A DNA stretch of 64,000 nucleotides. Origin: Mesodorylaimus sp. YZB2_4 (Eukaryota; Nematoda; Enoplea; Dorylaimida; Dorylaimidae). A model generated the notes under the pieces. That model was not told where the DNA came from, did no database searches, and was given only the letters and a program-made list of their open reading frames with translations. Each line of letters starts with the position of its first letter. Position 1 is the first letter of the stretch. The translations under genes and the position numbers were made by a program. Shown here in pieces: positions 46,501 to 57,693 of this stretch. The DNA is taken from positions 372,001-436,000 of the forward strand of contig JASANH010000138.1 in NCBI GenBank assembly GCA_030248295.1. The letters run 5' to 3'.

Positions 46501-47615
46501 GATCAAATATACTGTTGTCAGGTAGGGTCTGGTTGTGCCTACGTTGCTTTCTTTGCGATGAGTAGCAGTATCTACTGTTTTAGGAACAAAGATTTCCGTG
46601 AATTGGCGTTAATACAAGATAAGAGCGTTGTGTTAAGGGTGGCTCAATGTCACGGTTTTCGGAACATCCAGAATTTCGTCCAAAAACTCCGACGTGGTCG
46701 GTCGAACTATGATTACATCGAGGTCATGGCTTGTCCTTCTGGTGAGTGAACTGGTTCTGGGTGCCGAGCAAACATGGAACAAGGTCAGGATGATGGGTGG
46801 GTCGGGAAGAGCCCTCCGTTACCGCTATCATTCCAGGACGCTGGTGCTGGCGCAAGATACCCGAGGCGGGGGCTCCTAATGGATGCCTTAGGGAACTGCC
46901 CGTGAGAGCTGGCTGCCTTACGGCCTTATCATCCTGATTGCTTGGCCAGCTGTAGGCAAATACTGGCTGCAAGTCCGTAGAGTTACTGGAGTGCAACCAA
47001 CAAAAACATTTTAGTAAGTGATAGGGCGCGAAAATGGCACCTGCTAGCGATAATTCATTCTTTTTTTTGTAAATCCATCGTCTAGGGGTAGTTAGGGGTA
47101 TACATGCTTTAACCACGCTGCAGGGGTAGGAGGTCTTTTCCGTGAGACCCTCGGGTTGGAGGCAAACATGCACAGAGGGACCGTCGGCAACCTTTTAACC
47201 GACCAAGCCTGCGGTCGCTCTATCTAAGCCCATGAATGTGAGCGAAGTACAGTAATAGCTACGACATCGTGACTCGTCGATGGCTGTTTTATGTCATGCT
47301 CGTTGGCATGAGGGCAGTGCGATACGAGCTTAGGGTGTTTTTTACAGGTTTTTAATTGATTTAGGTTGTCTTAACGGCGGAGGTCAAATTCGCCCAGATA
47401 ACGTTGAAGAGAAAAATGATCTTTTCGAGTCAGTGTCTGAGAAATATGAAGAACTGTGCTCTTTGGATGCGAGTACGTTAGAAGACCATTTACGGCGGCT
47501 GGTGCATGATTGGTTTGGGGAAGAAGGCTTGTCGTCTGAGAGAGCGCGGAGGCTTTTACGTACGCAGTATCATGCGGTCGAAAAGTCCTCCTTATCTCTT
47601 GGTATCAAGTGGTAG
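43544..47615 (+). CDS. CIAO3: Cytosolic iron-sulfur assembly component 3 (NARFL/Nar1, iron-only hydrogenase-like)
   Basis: Eleven exons join in phase to 487 residues: 43544-43612, 43669-43764, 43832-43984, 45312-45444, 45500-45637, 45696-45815, 46062-46190, 46241-46313, 46378-46521, 46584-46741 and 47365-47615. CIAO3 carries two 4Fe-4S clusters and links the early CIA scaffold to the targeting complex that loads clusters onto cytosolic and nuclear proteins. Conserved signatures: [18 protein letters not shown] at the N-terminus, [86 protein letters not shown] and the C-terminal QYHAVEK...GIKW. Cluster-binding cysteines are present. Intron 3 (1.3 kb) contains a hAT-type element. The gene is intact and orthology is clear. 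Confidence 0.97.
44014..45167. mobile_element. Non-autonomous hAT-type DNA transposon in CIAO3 intron 3
   Basis: Perfect 13-bp terminal inverted repeats (CAGCATCCGAAAC) lie at 44014-44026 and, inverted, at 45155-45167. They are flanked on both sides by the direct repeat TTACTACT (44006-44013 and 45168-45175), an 8-bp target-site duplication. TIRs starting CAG and an 8-bp duplication are hallmarks of the hAT superfamily. The 1154-bp body has C/G-rich blocks with repeated GACCCCCCTCT motifs near both ends and no transposase frame. Confidence 0.88.
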
Positions 47616-47980
47616 CGCTGGATGTGCTTACTTTCGTGATTCGGCGACACCTTGTTTTGTTTGACAGATTTTATAATATCGTTTAGAATTTAGAATGGGC
47701 CAATGTAGTGGGTGAATGGCGATAGAACTTGCCGAAACCGATTTCAGGTTGCATAACACATACAGTACTCTAACAAAAGCATTCTGGTGCGAAGGGACAA
47801 CTAGGGTTCCATTGGTGCCTTGTATGACTCATACAAATGACTCGCCATAGAGAGTGTGTAAGGGCGTCCGTAACAAGAAAGAACACCTTAGACATAGCAC
47901 ATGAAAACAGGTCACCTTCGGATTACTTTGAGCGCTAACTGAAGCTTACTTCAAAAAGCAGCTGATCAATCGTTTAAAAA
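47616..47980. other. Spacer between convergent CIAO3 and Ly6 genes
   Basis: Probable 3' UTRs of the two genes. A stretch near 47672 (TATAATATC) is AT-rich; nothing else was recognised. Confidence 0.4.
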
Positions 47981-49054
47981 TTATTCGTAATCTATTTGGG
48001 TCCTTGTGGTCTCGAAGTTGATGGGTGTGTTGTGCTTGGTTTTGTGGATTTGCCATCGCCTGAACAAGAAAGGCGTTAAAGCTGCTAAAGTTACATATGA
48101 AGCTTACCCGTACTCATGCTGACTACTTTCGGATTCGCGGCTTCTTTTCGTGGTGTTGATGGCGATGGGGAAGGAGCAGTGTGTGGGTGTCCAGCTGCAA
48201 GGACATCTGTTGGACACTGCCATGTGGTTCAGTCCCTCAGACTTACTTGTTGGTGCAGGTGCTCTGGAGCGGACAGTGGAGGGTTCCCTCGTGTCCCCTC
48301 CTCTCGGCAGTTTGGTGCTGCCACTGGTCGGAATAACAGACGCAGGCGATGCTCGAGTCGATGGTAAGGTATCATTATGGTCTCCTTGGTGGTTCCGACT
48401 GCCAGCATCAATCGAGCCAAGTGCATCGCACAAGTCGCTCACGCATGTACACACTGTCAGCGAGCCGCCGTCAGCTTCCGTTATGGTACAGTTATCGATC
48501 TGATGCTCTTCAAAGACCTCTCGGATTTGGCATTCGGAGAAAATCCATCGAGGCTCTTCTGAAACGAGCTAGTACCTTCAGATGATACCCTAGCCATAGT
48601 GCTGGAATTTAGAGAGAGGGGGGCGTAAAAGACTGGCTGGGCCAACTATGTTATACGTTCAAGAGTGACAGGGAAATCAACTCTAACAGGTCCTCGCATA
48701 GATCAAGTCTTACCAACTTTCTTTGAGAATTGTTTGACCGTTTTCAAACAGACCGATTGCTGCTGAGGAAACTTTATTTCGCAATCATCAACACTAATGC
48801 TTTTGCACGTAGGCACTCCAATGACCATTTCGTTGCATTTGTGACACTTGAGGGCCGATACTAAAAGGGTAGCCACTCGCCAGTTTTCAGGGGAAATGTA
48901 GTTTCTTGTTGTCTCCATAAAGACACGCACACTGATGGCCAGTATACGCTATATGGTCGTAGACTCCTGGCCCTCAGACATCTCATGTGACTACCATACC
49001 TGTTGTACTAACCAGTATAATTATGACTGGCACAAAAATACGTCTGACTTCCAT
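47981..49054 (-). CDS. Secreted Ly6/uPAR (three-finger)-type protein with Ser/Thr/Pro-rich tail
   Basis: Four exons (49000-49054, 48714-48860, 48108-48558, 47981-48059) join in phase to 243 residues. Exon 1 is a signal peptide (MEVRRIFVPVIIILVST). The mature protein begins SALKCHKCNEM, the LxCxxC start of Ly6 domains, and continues through further cysteines (VPTCKS, DDCEIK, SVCLKT, SECQI, DNCTI) to VCTCVSDLCDAL, which matches the CxCxxDLCN terminal motif with Asp in place of the usual Asn. After the domain comes a long Pro/Ser/Arg tail of low complexity (about residues 115-215), unusual for this family, and a polar end without a GPI-type hydrophobic segment. It is therefore probably secreted rather than anchored. 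Ly6 proteins modulate receptors, often nicotinic ones; the target here is unknown. Confidence 0.72.
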
Positions 49055-49788
49055 CGGCCGCAAGAAGTGTTTTGCAAAGCTCGCTTTGGTAATGATAGAC
49101 CGCCCAATGGTCCGCTAGTTGACTGTTCTGAGGAGCCTAAGGGCCTAGTCTCATACTATACTCGCTGTTAGCTGGTAGCTGTAACTAAGACCAGCGCTGT
49201 TGCCAATGGAGTTAGAGAACAACTTGGTAACGGAGATCGTGCAAACAGTATTGTCTGCCATCGAGTGGTCGGTTGGCTGATATGGATTTCTACCCCATTA
49301 ACACGTCTTCTAATAACGTTTCCGACCTACTAACTGATCTCAAATCGAAGTGTGAGCGCGTGATAGAACTGAAAAACTTTATGAGGATGGGGTCAACCTT
49401 AGGATGGGGATGAAAGAAAAAGGCAGTATCCAACCCGATGGTTACCGAAGACCACAACTTACGATCGGAACGGAGAGCAGACCGTGCTCCCACTATGCAT
49501 GTCAGTATTTAGCACACAACCTTGACGAACGCACAGCATAATGAGACTGCGATGTTTCCGCTGAACTCCAGAGGAACAAGATTGTAAAAATTTCCCGGAA
49601 TTTCCTGCCATTTTCTCGTGTTTCGGGTGAGGAAACCTTTCACATCAACTCCATCCCAGTTCCTCCACAGACCCCGTTTGCTGGTTGAGTGGACTAAACG
49701 TGGCGCTCAGAAGATTCCAGGCGGTGCTTTTTGGAAGGGGGAGTATGTATATTCCTTTATCGGGTTTCCTCCTAATCGCTCCTCCTAA
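49055..49788. other. Upstream region of the Ly6 gene; no other gene
   Basis: Minus-strand frames at 49290-49493 and 49645-49920 show no domain; the latter is largely the foldback element's inverted repeat. Confidence 0.4.
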
Positions 49789-51125
49789 TCCACCACTTGC
49801 AGCTAAGGCGCCGAAACTGAGTTTTACGCCGTAGTAAGGCTGTGCCGCTTCCGGTGACTTCCGGTTGGGCGCGCGGGAGAATACGAATGGGGGTATTTCC
49901 ACGAGTATTTCTTCGTGCATTGCACAAAAGAAGGGAAAAGTGTTTGTGGAATATGCGTGACTGTGGCAGAATTTATTTTTGATAACTGGTAGACAAGTTT
50001 CCCTCGGCGATAGAAAGAGAAACTAAATTAAATTTAAAAATGTAAAGGTAAGTATTTAGTTTATTGAGATTCCCATTTTATGAGGAAAAACGGAAGTGTA
50101 TAGTCTCTAGCTGGCACCCTGGGGCTTCGAAATTTGAGCCTAGGCAAAGCAGATCATTTTATTATGCTCAGAAATGGGGAAGCAGCCAGGTCTACATCTG
50201 AATAACAGCTGTCTCAGGAAATTTTAGCTGGTGGCCCCTTATGTGAACAAATGCATTATTTTCGGTTTTCTTTTCGCCCATTGCCAGGCCACCTGGATTT
50301 TCCAAAAGTTCTTATGCCCACTTTTCATGCATTTATTGCCGTCGAATTAGGTGGCTGGCATGACCGGCATACCGCAATTGTAAACAACTGAAAAAATGGC
50401 GGCATTGGAAGACGACGTTGATCTCGCCCAACAAGAAAACCATTTGCTGTAAGAACATGCTTGACGATAGTGGATCAATTGCTTTTCGTCGCGAAGCTTC
50501 GCAAAATACGTTTTTTCATCCTCTGATTAGGTTGACCAGGTGGGAGTAGGTGATTAGATTTTCAGCCTTAGTCTAAAGATTTGAAGCTTATAATAGTGCA
50601 CTGTAAATGCAGATGATTATGTCGCTCGACAGAAACAATGTGTTGATCAGGTCTTTTCTTCGAGTCAACCTTGTTCATGACACAGCAAGAAATGCTCCAG
50701 AATAAATACAAGTTACAAAGAAGCAGCCTACCTCGTTATCACCTTAAAAATAAGACCTCGCCGTTGTACAGTATAGCCAATCTCCGTGCCGATCTTACGT
50801 TCCCACCTTGACTTTACGACCTTTATTGCCTAAAAGTAGGAATACCTATACCCTAGAGTAAAGCACAAAGTAGAAACTTACTTTACGTTTCTCAATTTCT
50901 CTTTCTATCGCCGAGGAAAACTTGTCTACCAGTTATCAATAAATTCTGCCGCAGTGACGCATATTCCACAAACACTTTTCCCTTCTTTTCTGCAATGCAC
51001 GAAGAGATACTCGTAGAAATACCCCATTCGTATTCTCCCGCGCGCCCAACCGGAAGTCACCGGAAGCGGCACAGCCTTACTACGGCGTAAAACTCAGTTT
51101 CGGCGCCTTAGCTGCAAGTGGTGGA
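49789..51125. mobile_element. Foldback DNA element with about 233-bp terminal inverted repeats
   Basis: The left arm (49789-50022) is repeated inverted at 50894-51125 with high identity. The outer ends read TCCACCACTTGCAGC and, inverted, the same. The arms contain the shared blocks CGGAAGTCACCGGAAGCGGC and ACTGGTAGACAAGTTT. The unique interior of about 870 bp has no transposase or other coding frame. Direct flanks offer at most a 2-bp AT duplication, so the superfamily is unclear. It is a MITE-like or foldback element. Confidence 0.85.
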
Positions 51126-51294
51126 TCTACAAACTGCGCCCCGCCACCAACAAGCAGCTACCAAACGTGATCTTCAATTAAACAGATGCGTGAATTCGAT
51201 AAGTCCGAGCAAATCTTATAAATCTAAGTGACCTAGTCCAAAACACACGTGCAGTATATCTAATTGTTTTTCAAATCGACCTTTTACTGTCTTG

Positions 51295-52000
51295 TTACTT
51301 TCCGGTACTGCCTGTGGCATCGCCGCTCGAAGAGCTAGCTTTCTGATACATCGCCACAGCGGGTTGGTAACCAATTTCCACTGTTGTCGGGAGTCCGGGC
51401 AAGCCTGGACAACACCGGCCCCTTATGAGAAGCACCAACCCACTCAGAGTATGGCATATTATCAGCATAGTGGGCAAGAGGACGAAAAGCATGGTCAGCC
51501 AAACGGGCGTAGTCACAGACTCCTAAAAGTGTACACTGTAATTTTAACGGAAACGAATTGTCAACGAGTACCTCGATTATAGTCGTGCCATCAGTGGGCG
51601 TTCCGGTCGATATTTCATTCGATTTTGTGACCACAACGGCGATCGAACGTTTGCGGACGATGCCTTCCGTTGCCGAGAAGACGCTGACACCAACCCAAGC
51701 GGCAGCCGCTACCAGTTCGATAGAGCCAGCCAAATTTGACAGAACAATAGATTTATCGCACACTTTTTTGCAAGAACAAACCAAGCATACGATCGAAAAT
51801 GTTGTCATTGAAATAGACAGGCCGATCGAAAACAGTCTGGACTTATGACAGACGCTACCTTCAGTTTTCTTCAGACACCAAATCTCGCTTGGATCTTTAA
51901 TCGGCTCAACAGGAATCAAGCAAGCAATCAAGAGGGCAATGGTCAGAATGAGTTTGACGATGCTTATAGAGATATAAATTAGAAGGTTGCAGGAAGTCAT
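51295..52000 (-). CDS. Claudin/PMP22-like four-pass membrane protein
   Basis: Two exons (51572-52000 and 51295-51522) join in phase (donor GAG|GTACTC, acceptor ACTTTTAG) to 218 residues. There are four predicted helices: about residues 7-28 (LLIYISISIVKLILTIALLI), 58-80, 90-110, and one in exon 2 (VWLTMLFVLLPTMLIICHTL). The first extracellular loop carries W-C-x8-C (IWCLKKTEGSVC), like the W-x-x-C-x-C signature region of claudin-family loops. The tail is Gly/Ser-rich after a CC pair. Such proteins form or shape cell junctions in epithelia; which subfamily cannot be told. The start ATG (MTSCNLL) immediately precedes the first helix. Confidence 0.68.
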
Positions 52001-53003
52001 GGCGACGAACAGAACCGCAAATGACCAATGCGCGAACAGGAGATTGGACGGCGCCTTGCAGGACTTTACACCACAGCGTGCATGTGTGCCAAGTGGCTGT
52101 GATGACGTGTTGAGCTTCTTGCATTTTCATGTCAGCATCAACAGGCACGGTAGCTGCCTGTTTAGCCCAGCCACACAGACGTGCAATGTTAAGCGGGCAA
52201 CTTTGCCTGTCAATAACTCGACAAGAAATCAACAAAAGGGCACAAAATTTTGGGGATGAGCTTTGTTTGCCATGGCCAATAATCGTGCAAAATTTTGTTG
52301 GAAATGGCTTGGCCGTTCTTGAGATCCAAAATGCACGTTTTGCTGTTCCAGAGATGACGACGGAAGACGACGACGACGACGACGACGAAGTACTTAAGTC
52401 CTGTCCGCAGCAATAACCACTGAAGCTACGGAAAAAAGAGTTGGTTTTTCTGAAAGCTCTCATGGCGGGAATTATTCTTTTGAGGGTGTGATTTAAAGAT
52501 TCGCGCTAATTAATTCTTTTATGCTCGAAAAACTGGATTTTAGCACATACCACCAGCAGGCGGAATATTTTTATTAGCCGTGTGGCACGTAAGTGCTGTT
52601 TTCTGTTAGCCGTAGATGTCCCCGCAAGGCGTTTTTGGCATTTTTTATTACTAACTATTGGTTAGGTTTTCAAGTATGACATGTTTTTTAAAATCTGTTT
52701 TAGCTACGATCTTCGTATTTTTACATTTTTCATAGGTAATTTTATATCGCAGGGCTGTATACGACTGCAACAATTTAATGTTTCGATCGCGAAAGAATAA
52801 GGTGGATTATGTGACGTGCCTATTATATGAACAGTCCTAGTGTTTGACTGCATTATGTACTCCGGCCGCTACAGTTATTAAAGCACCAACAGTATTAAAA
52901 TTTTCTTTCCAATCGGATGTTATGCGCAGCTCATGAGGGATTAGATGGGAAATTCGTCTGTATTGGTTTTGCAACTTAACAACATGTACGAAAAAGTATT
53001 GGT
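52001..53003. other. No recognisable gene; GAC microsatellite
   Basis: A (GAC)n run of about 8 units lies near 52362-52387. Other sequence is AT-rich with no coding signal; the promoter of the claudin-like gene is expected near 52.0-52.3 kb. Confidence 0.45.
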
Positions 53004-53756
53004 ATTTCTAAAAAATCTGTTATCAGACAACAAAAAGGTTAGCCCAGCCACCCTACTATAACCAAATGCGAGGCAAACGAGGTTGGCTGGGCTCCCTCGG
53101 CGGCACATGCTTAAGTGGGTTATACTTATGTGGACGTGATATATCTTTTATGTTGCCTTCAGGGCGAGGCTCACAATCGTTTTCCCACACTCACTTACAA
53201 CGTATGTCTCTGTGGTGTACTTGGTACCTCGTGGAGTCGTGGGGTTGACTCCCTGCGGGATTTTATTCTGTTTTTCACAAAAGGCTAGTACCCACATCAC
53301 ACTTATTCGTATTTTGCAGTAAGTACAGAAGTTTGGAGTTTTGGAATACGATCCCCTTCTGTTACCTCGAACTCACTTGGGGAACAGTGAGGACTCGCTG
53401 AGGGTGCATCTGCCGTGACAGCACGAGGACTGCATGTGTAGCACCTACTTAGTGACACTAGAACAGGAAATTCAGCTTCTGTGGAGCCAGCATGCTAATA
53501 GCTTTGGGCGTACAACCTTCAGCACTAGAACGACCATCGGGCCTTGTGTTTCCATCTCTCTATTGCCTGAATGAAGTGGCTGAGGTAGGGGACGCCCTGT
53601 TACACTTTTTTAGTGACAGTAGCAATTCTATTTGATCACAATTTTCCTACAAACGCCGCCGAGGGAGCCCAGCCAACCTCGTTTGCCTCGCATTTGGTTA
53701 GAGCAGGGTGGCTGGGCTAACCTTTTTGTTGTCTGATAACAGATTTTTTTAGAAAT
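53004..53756. mobile_element. Short DNA element with about 100-bp terminal inverted repeats
   Basis: The left arm 53004-53104 (ATTTCTAAAAAATCTGTTAT ... CCCTCGGCGGC) is repeated inverted at 53655-53756 with only a few differences, including one base in the A-run and two in the middle. The interior of 550 bp has no transposase. No target-site duplication could be defined because the outer boundary is A/T-rich. MITE-like. Confidence 0.85.
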
Positions 53757-53892
53757 GTTCTAGTCTCCCTGTGTAGACAGGTACTGTGTCGCACTAACCG
53801 CACCGACATAAGTCACTTGACCACGGAGCCATCACCGCCGTGTTCCGTAGGCACATTATACGCTTGGTATGAATGCCATAAGTCCCTGTCAG

Positions 53893-53898
53893 TTTATT
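53893..53898 (-). terminator. Poly(A) signal of the EB-module gene
   Basis: AATAAA on the minus strand about 95 bp downstream of the stop codon at 53993, followed by no other gene on that strand. Confidence 0.6.
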
Positions 53899-53992
53899 GA
53901 AGCGTCTGCTGCGAAGAGGGGGAGACGAGATGGGACGAAGTACACTGAAGACCTCTTCGACTCGACATGAGGAACACTCATAATCAGGGCAC

Positions 53993-55255
53993 TCAGGGCA
54001 GAATACCCTCCAAGCATTGACCACTAATAATGGTAGAGGAGTAATTAGGCCTGCATGGCTTCGGACAGCACAGTGGCACTGAGCTTATGGCGAACGCATA
54101 AACGTGGGTTGAAGGCGGACAGTCAAAGGCCGGCACTGAGTCACCATAGTAGCACTGTTCTTGGAAGAGAATGGTTTGGTTCAAGTCGGGTATGAGTGGG
54201 CAGCAATATCCTTTCTCTGCTCCGCTAATGCTGATGTACTTGGGTCGGTACGGGTCCGATGAGTACATGCATTCATAGCCCGCCGGGCACTGCTCGACTG
54301 TAGAACTGGAAGAGTCGGTTGAGGCGTCTTCGATGACGTCGCAAGATGTTGCCCGGCTGCCTGACATCATCGGGTCTCCATACGGACAGCGATAAACTAA
54401 AATGGGTTTGGTTGGTCGCTTGGTTGGAAGGACTGCTAAAATCGACCTGACGTACTTGAGGGAAGGCATTCGTGCCCGTCAGATTTGAATCCTTCCATGC
54501 ACTGGCACACGCCATCTATGCAGGTCGAGAAGGCGGTGTAACAATTGTCCGCGCTTGCATTGCAGGCTTCGGCCAGTTGCTTCCCTGAAAGGAATCTCCT
54601 GCAGACCATCCGGCTGATACTCATTCTTTGGCCGGACACACGTCACGTCACAGGATAGAATCTGGTACCTGCTGTACTTACCATTTCTCTGTTCACATCG
54701 GCCCGTATCCTCATTAAAAAACGTTCCCATACGACAAGTGCATCGGTAGTCGATACACTGAAGATCGATGCCGGCATCGCAAGTGTCATTACTAATATCA
54801 CAACATGCCCCTTTCGACGTGTGCTCTAAAAAAAACTACCTGCTGTCAGTATGGACATCTATAGCACCAGCCGCAGCCACTCACTGCTCAACAGATCGGC
54901 ATTCGAGCACGCAATCTGCTGCGATCGTTGAATGCTACTCAGCGAAGCTAAAAGGGCAAATGCCACTGACCTGCTCTACAGGCAAAGGCAACACAAAAGA
55001 GTCCACTTACGGAATCCATTCTGCGTCTGCACATGATTCTTGACCCAGTCCTTCCACGACACTCCTATGTACAAGATATCAGTGCACGAGTCTTGTCTGC
55101 GCCAACTCCTCGCCCTTACTCGGCACATTGGTCAAGTCCACTCTGAACAGTCTCTGGAACCGACTGTCATTGATCCCAGCCTGGGCTCCTGGCCAATTAG
55201 GGAATCCAAAGCCAAAACACAAAATGAGAGCACAGCTGCACAAGCGTAAATGCAT
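53993..55255 (-). CDS. Secreted cysteine-rich EB-module protein
   Basis: Six exons (55120-55255, 55011-55064, 54885-54947, 54682-54825, 54456-54584, 53993-54396) join in phase to 309 residues. The first is a signal peptide (MHLRLCSCALILCFGFG). Two EB-type modules follow: ACCDISNDTC ... LQCIDYRCTCRMGTFF ... GRCEQ in exon 4, and LAEACNASADNCYTAFST ... CIDGVCQCMEGF in exon 5. Both show the alternating C-x-C spacing of the nematode EB module. The last exon has two further cysteine sets separated by Ser/Thr-rich sequence, ending with paired cysteines (GYCCP, PLCCPKPC), like lustrin-type cysteine-rich repeats. A secreted matrix, cuticle or immune-type protein is plausible. No C-terminal anchor is present. 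Confidence 0.8.
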
Positions 55256-55637
55256 AGCGACTCCTTCTCGTCACCGTTCGCGGAACAATCCGTTCTTCGC
55301 ATCCCACTTTCCTCCCAAGTCAACTAAATGAGAAAACTCGCCAACCACCGTCCCCCCCTATTGTATAAACAAAGTCTGGTTTTCACTGCGAAGGTGTTAC
55401 TCTTTCCTTTTATGGCCTCTACACTTAAAGCCAGTTTGCGTTCTGCACGCCCCACAATCACGTCGATTCTACCCGCGCCCGCCTGAAAATAAATCCCATC
55501 CAAACGCAGTCATTTTTCTGGCTAACTTCTACGACGCCAGTACTTCACGCAAGGAAAAAACAGAAAACGTAACTTCGTGGCAACTTGCCACTCCTTAGAC
55601 ACACTATATAATTGGAGAAGAAACACGATCATCGTAT
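55256..55637. other. Spacer between EB-module gene start and TUFM 3' end
   Basis: Contains the upstream region of the EB gene and the TUFM 3' UTR. No coding signal. Confidence 0.4.
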
Positions 55638-57693
55638 TCACTTGTTAGCTTTCTTTTTCTCCTTTTCCTCGTCTCTGGCCTTTTTTCTTTCTAAAGCCTT
55701 CTCCAAAGCATCTCCGTATGGATTATATCCCAACCTTTCAGCTTCAGCCACCATCAACTTCTTTCTCGCTCTGAAACCTTTCATCTCTTCCGTTTGCAAA
55801 TCGAGTAGTTTCGTAATCACTCCAGTGGCCACTGTTTTTCCTAGTTGACGGAAAGTAAAGCGCTGTGCCGTTTCGATGAACATTGGCAGTTGCAAATTAA
55901 CGATCATTCTTAAAATAATGACGCTAAGAGCATAGTTTTAATCTATGGCACTGCACCACGACTTACGAAGCGTCCTCTCCGGGCATCATCAAATCTTTGT
56001 TTTCCAGTTGAATCCAAGCCGGTGCGTCCCACGTCAACGAATACACTTGACTAATGTAATAGTTCGCCATTGGTTTGTCCTGACCACCTTCTTCCGGTTT
56101 CAACATGTAGACCTGAAAGAAGTTGCGTGAAGAAAAATTAACTGATGCTAGCGGGGATAATTTTACCTTGGCTTCAAACCGATCCAATGCTTTCACATTG
56201 GTTCCTTGCGGAATCAAAACGACGCCTCGCTTGGCTTGCTCGCGTTCCACACCACGAAGGAGCAAGCCCAACTGATCGCCGGCCTCAGCTTTCTCAACAG
56301 TTTTGTGGAACATTTCGACGCCTGAAGACAATCCAACTTGGTGTCTTATGTTTTGAATGATAGCAAAACATACCCGTTACAGTGGTCTTCCAGTCAGCCC
56401 CACGCCCGATAGCTTCGACCGTATCTCCCTTCTTTACAGTTCCCCGTTCCAGTCGACCAGTGACAACTGTACCGCGTCCCTTAATTCCATACGCCCTTTC
56501 GATCGGCATCATCATCGGCTTGTCCAGGTCACGTTGAGGAACGGGTATGTATTCGTCTACCGTTTTCAATAACTTCAGGATTGCGTCTTTGCCGATTTCG
56601 GGTTTCATATTCTACAAATAAGGAGGGTCACAAAATTACACACGTGAAAAACGACCGTCTCATTGACTTCTAAAGCGCAAAGGGCCGAGCCGGAGAGCAC
56701 TGGAGTGTTATCACCATCGTAGCCGTATTCCTTCAACAAGTCACGAATCTCCAATTCGACCAGCTCCAACATTTCCTTGTCCGCTTCGTCAGCTTTATTC
56801 AAAAAGACAACGAGTTTTTGTAACCCGATCTAAAAAATAATTGTGCGAACTTTATGAAACAAAGTTTTGAAAAAGCGATCGAAGCGTACCTGTTTTGCCA
56901 AAATTAAATGCTCCCTGGTTTGCGGCATAACGCCATCGGTAGCGGCGACCACCAAGATTGCGCCATCCATTTGGGCCGTGCCAGTGATCATATTCTGAAA
57001 TTAGTCGCGATTAGAAAACAGGTGAGGCCTACAGCCAGGTACCTTGATATAATCTTGATGGCCAGGGCAATCGATATGGCCGTAATGCCTTTTTTCGGTT
57101 TCGTACTCCAAGTGCGTCGCATTTATCGTAATACCACGACTTTTTTCTTCTGGTGCATTATCAATATCCTCGTAACGTTGGAATTTCGCTTTCTTTTGTT
57201 CGGCCAGTACTGAAGCGAATTAGGCCTAATTTATTAAACATGCAGGAGGCTAGCGACTGTAAACTGGCGGGGTGAGGGGGTGGGCGGGACTGCACTTCAT
57301 AAAAATTCTGATGAGGTTTCCGCCGTTAGCATGTACTTATTGTACGTACATAGGCTACGGTATCCAATCCTAAATTTTGCACGCGCCCTCCCGCCATGCA
57401 TTATCTTACCTTTAGTGATCGCCGACGACAAAGTGGTTTTTCCGTGATCGACATGTCCAATGGTTCCAATATTTAAGTGAGGCTTGTCTCTTTTATAGAC
57501 CTGCTTTCCACCTGGTGCAGCGTAAAAGCGATTCCCGATCAAACTGGGCGCTAAAATGCACAGTTGACATTTCTGTCATGTTTTCGAATTCATCCCACAC
57601 AACTAAGATTAAAAAACGATGCGCAAGTATAACTTACTTGTTCGACATAATAATGACCGTTGACAGAAAAACACACATCGTAAGGCGGCCATT
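55638..57693 (-). CDS. TUFM: Mitochondrial elongation factor Tu with C-terminal extension
   Basis: Nine exons join in phase to 477 residues: 57638-57693, 57410-57543, 57043-57209, 56890-56994, 56668-56829, 56374-56611, 56167-56321, 55967-56112 and 55638-55908. It delivers aminoacyl-tRNA to the mitochondrial ribosome. The N-terminus ([16 protein letters not shown]) suits mitochondrial import. GTPase motifs: GHVDHGKTT (G1), [12 protein letters not shown] (switch I), DCPGHQDY (G3, with Gln where Ala is usual), FLNKADEAD (G4) and SGSALCALE (G5). Domains 2 and 3 are complete ([21 protein letters not shown]). Beyond the usual end lies an extra Lys/Glu-rich tail of about 40 residues ([19 protein letters not shown] ... 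KKKANK). Nematode mitochondrial EF-Tu1 carries such extensions, needed to bind tRNAs lacking the T arm. That function is inferred here. Confidence 0.95.

Noticed and set aside
47080-47180. tRNA-like sequence in CIAO3 intron 10
   Set aside because: There is some resemblance to an A box, but no B box with TTCGA at the right distance and no cloverleaf.
48150-48503. 117-residue plus-strand frame with a GTAAGG donor inside
   Set aside because: It is antisense to exon 3 of the Ly6 gene, whose four exons join in phase with diagnostic cysteines.
49645-49920. 91-residue minus-strand frame overlapping the foldback element arm
   Set aside because: Most of it is the inverted-repeat sequence; the mirror copy at the other arm does not keep the frame, and there is no domain.
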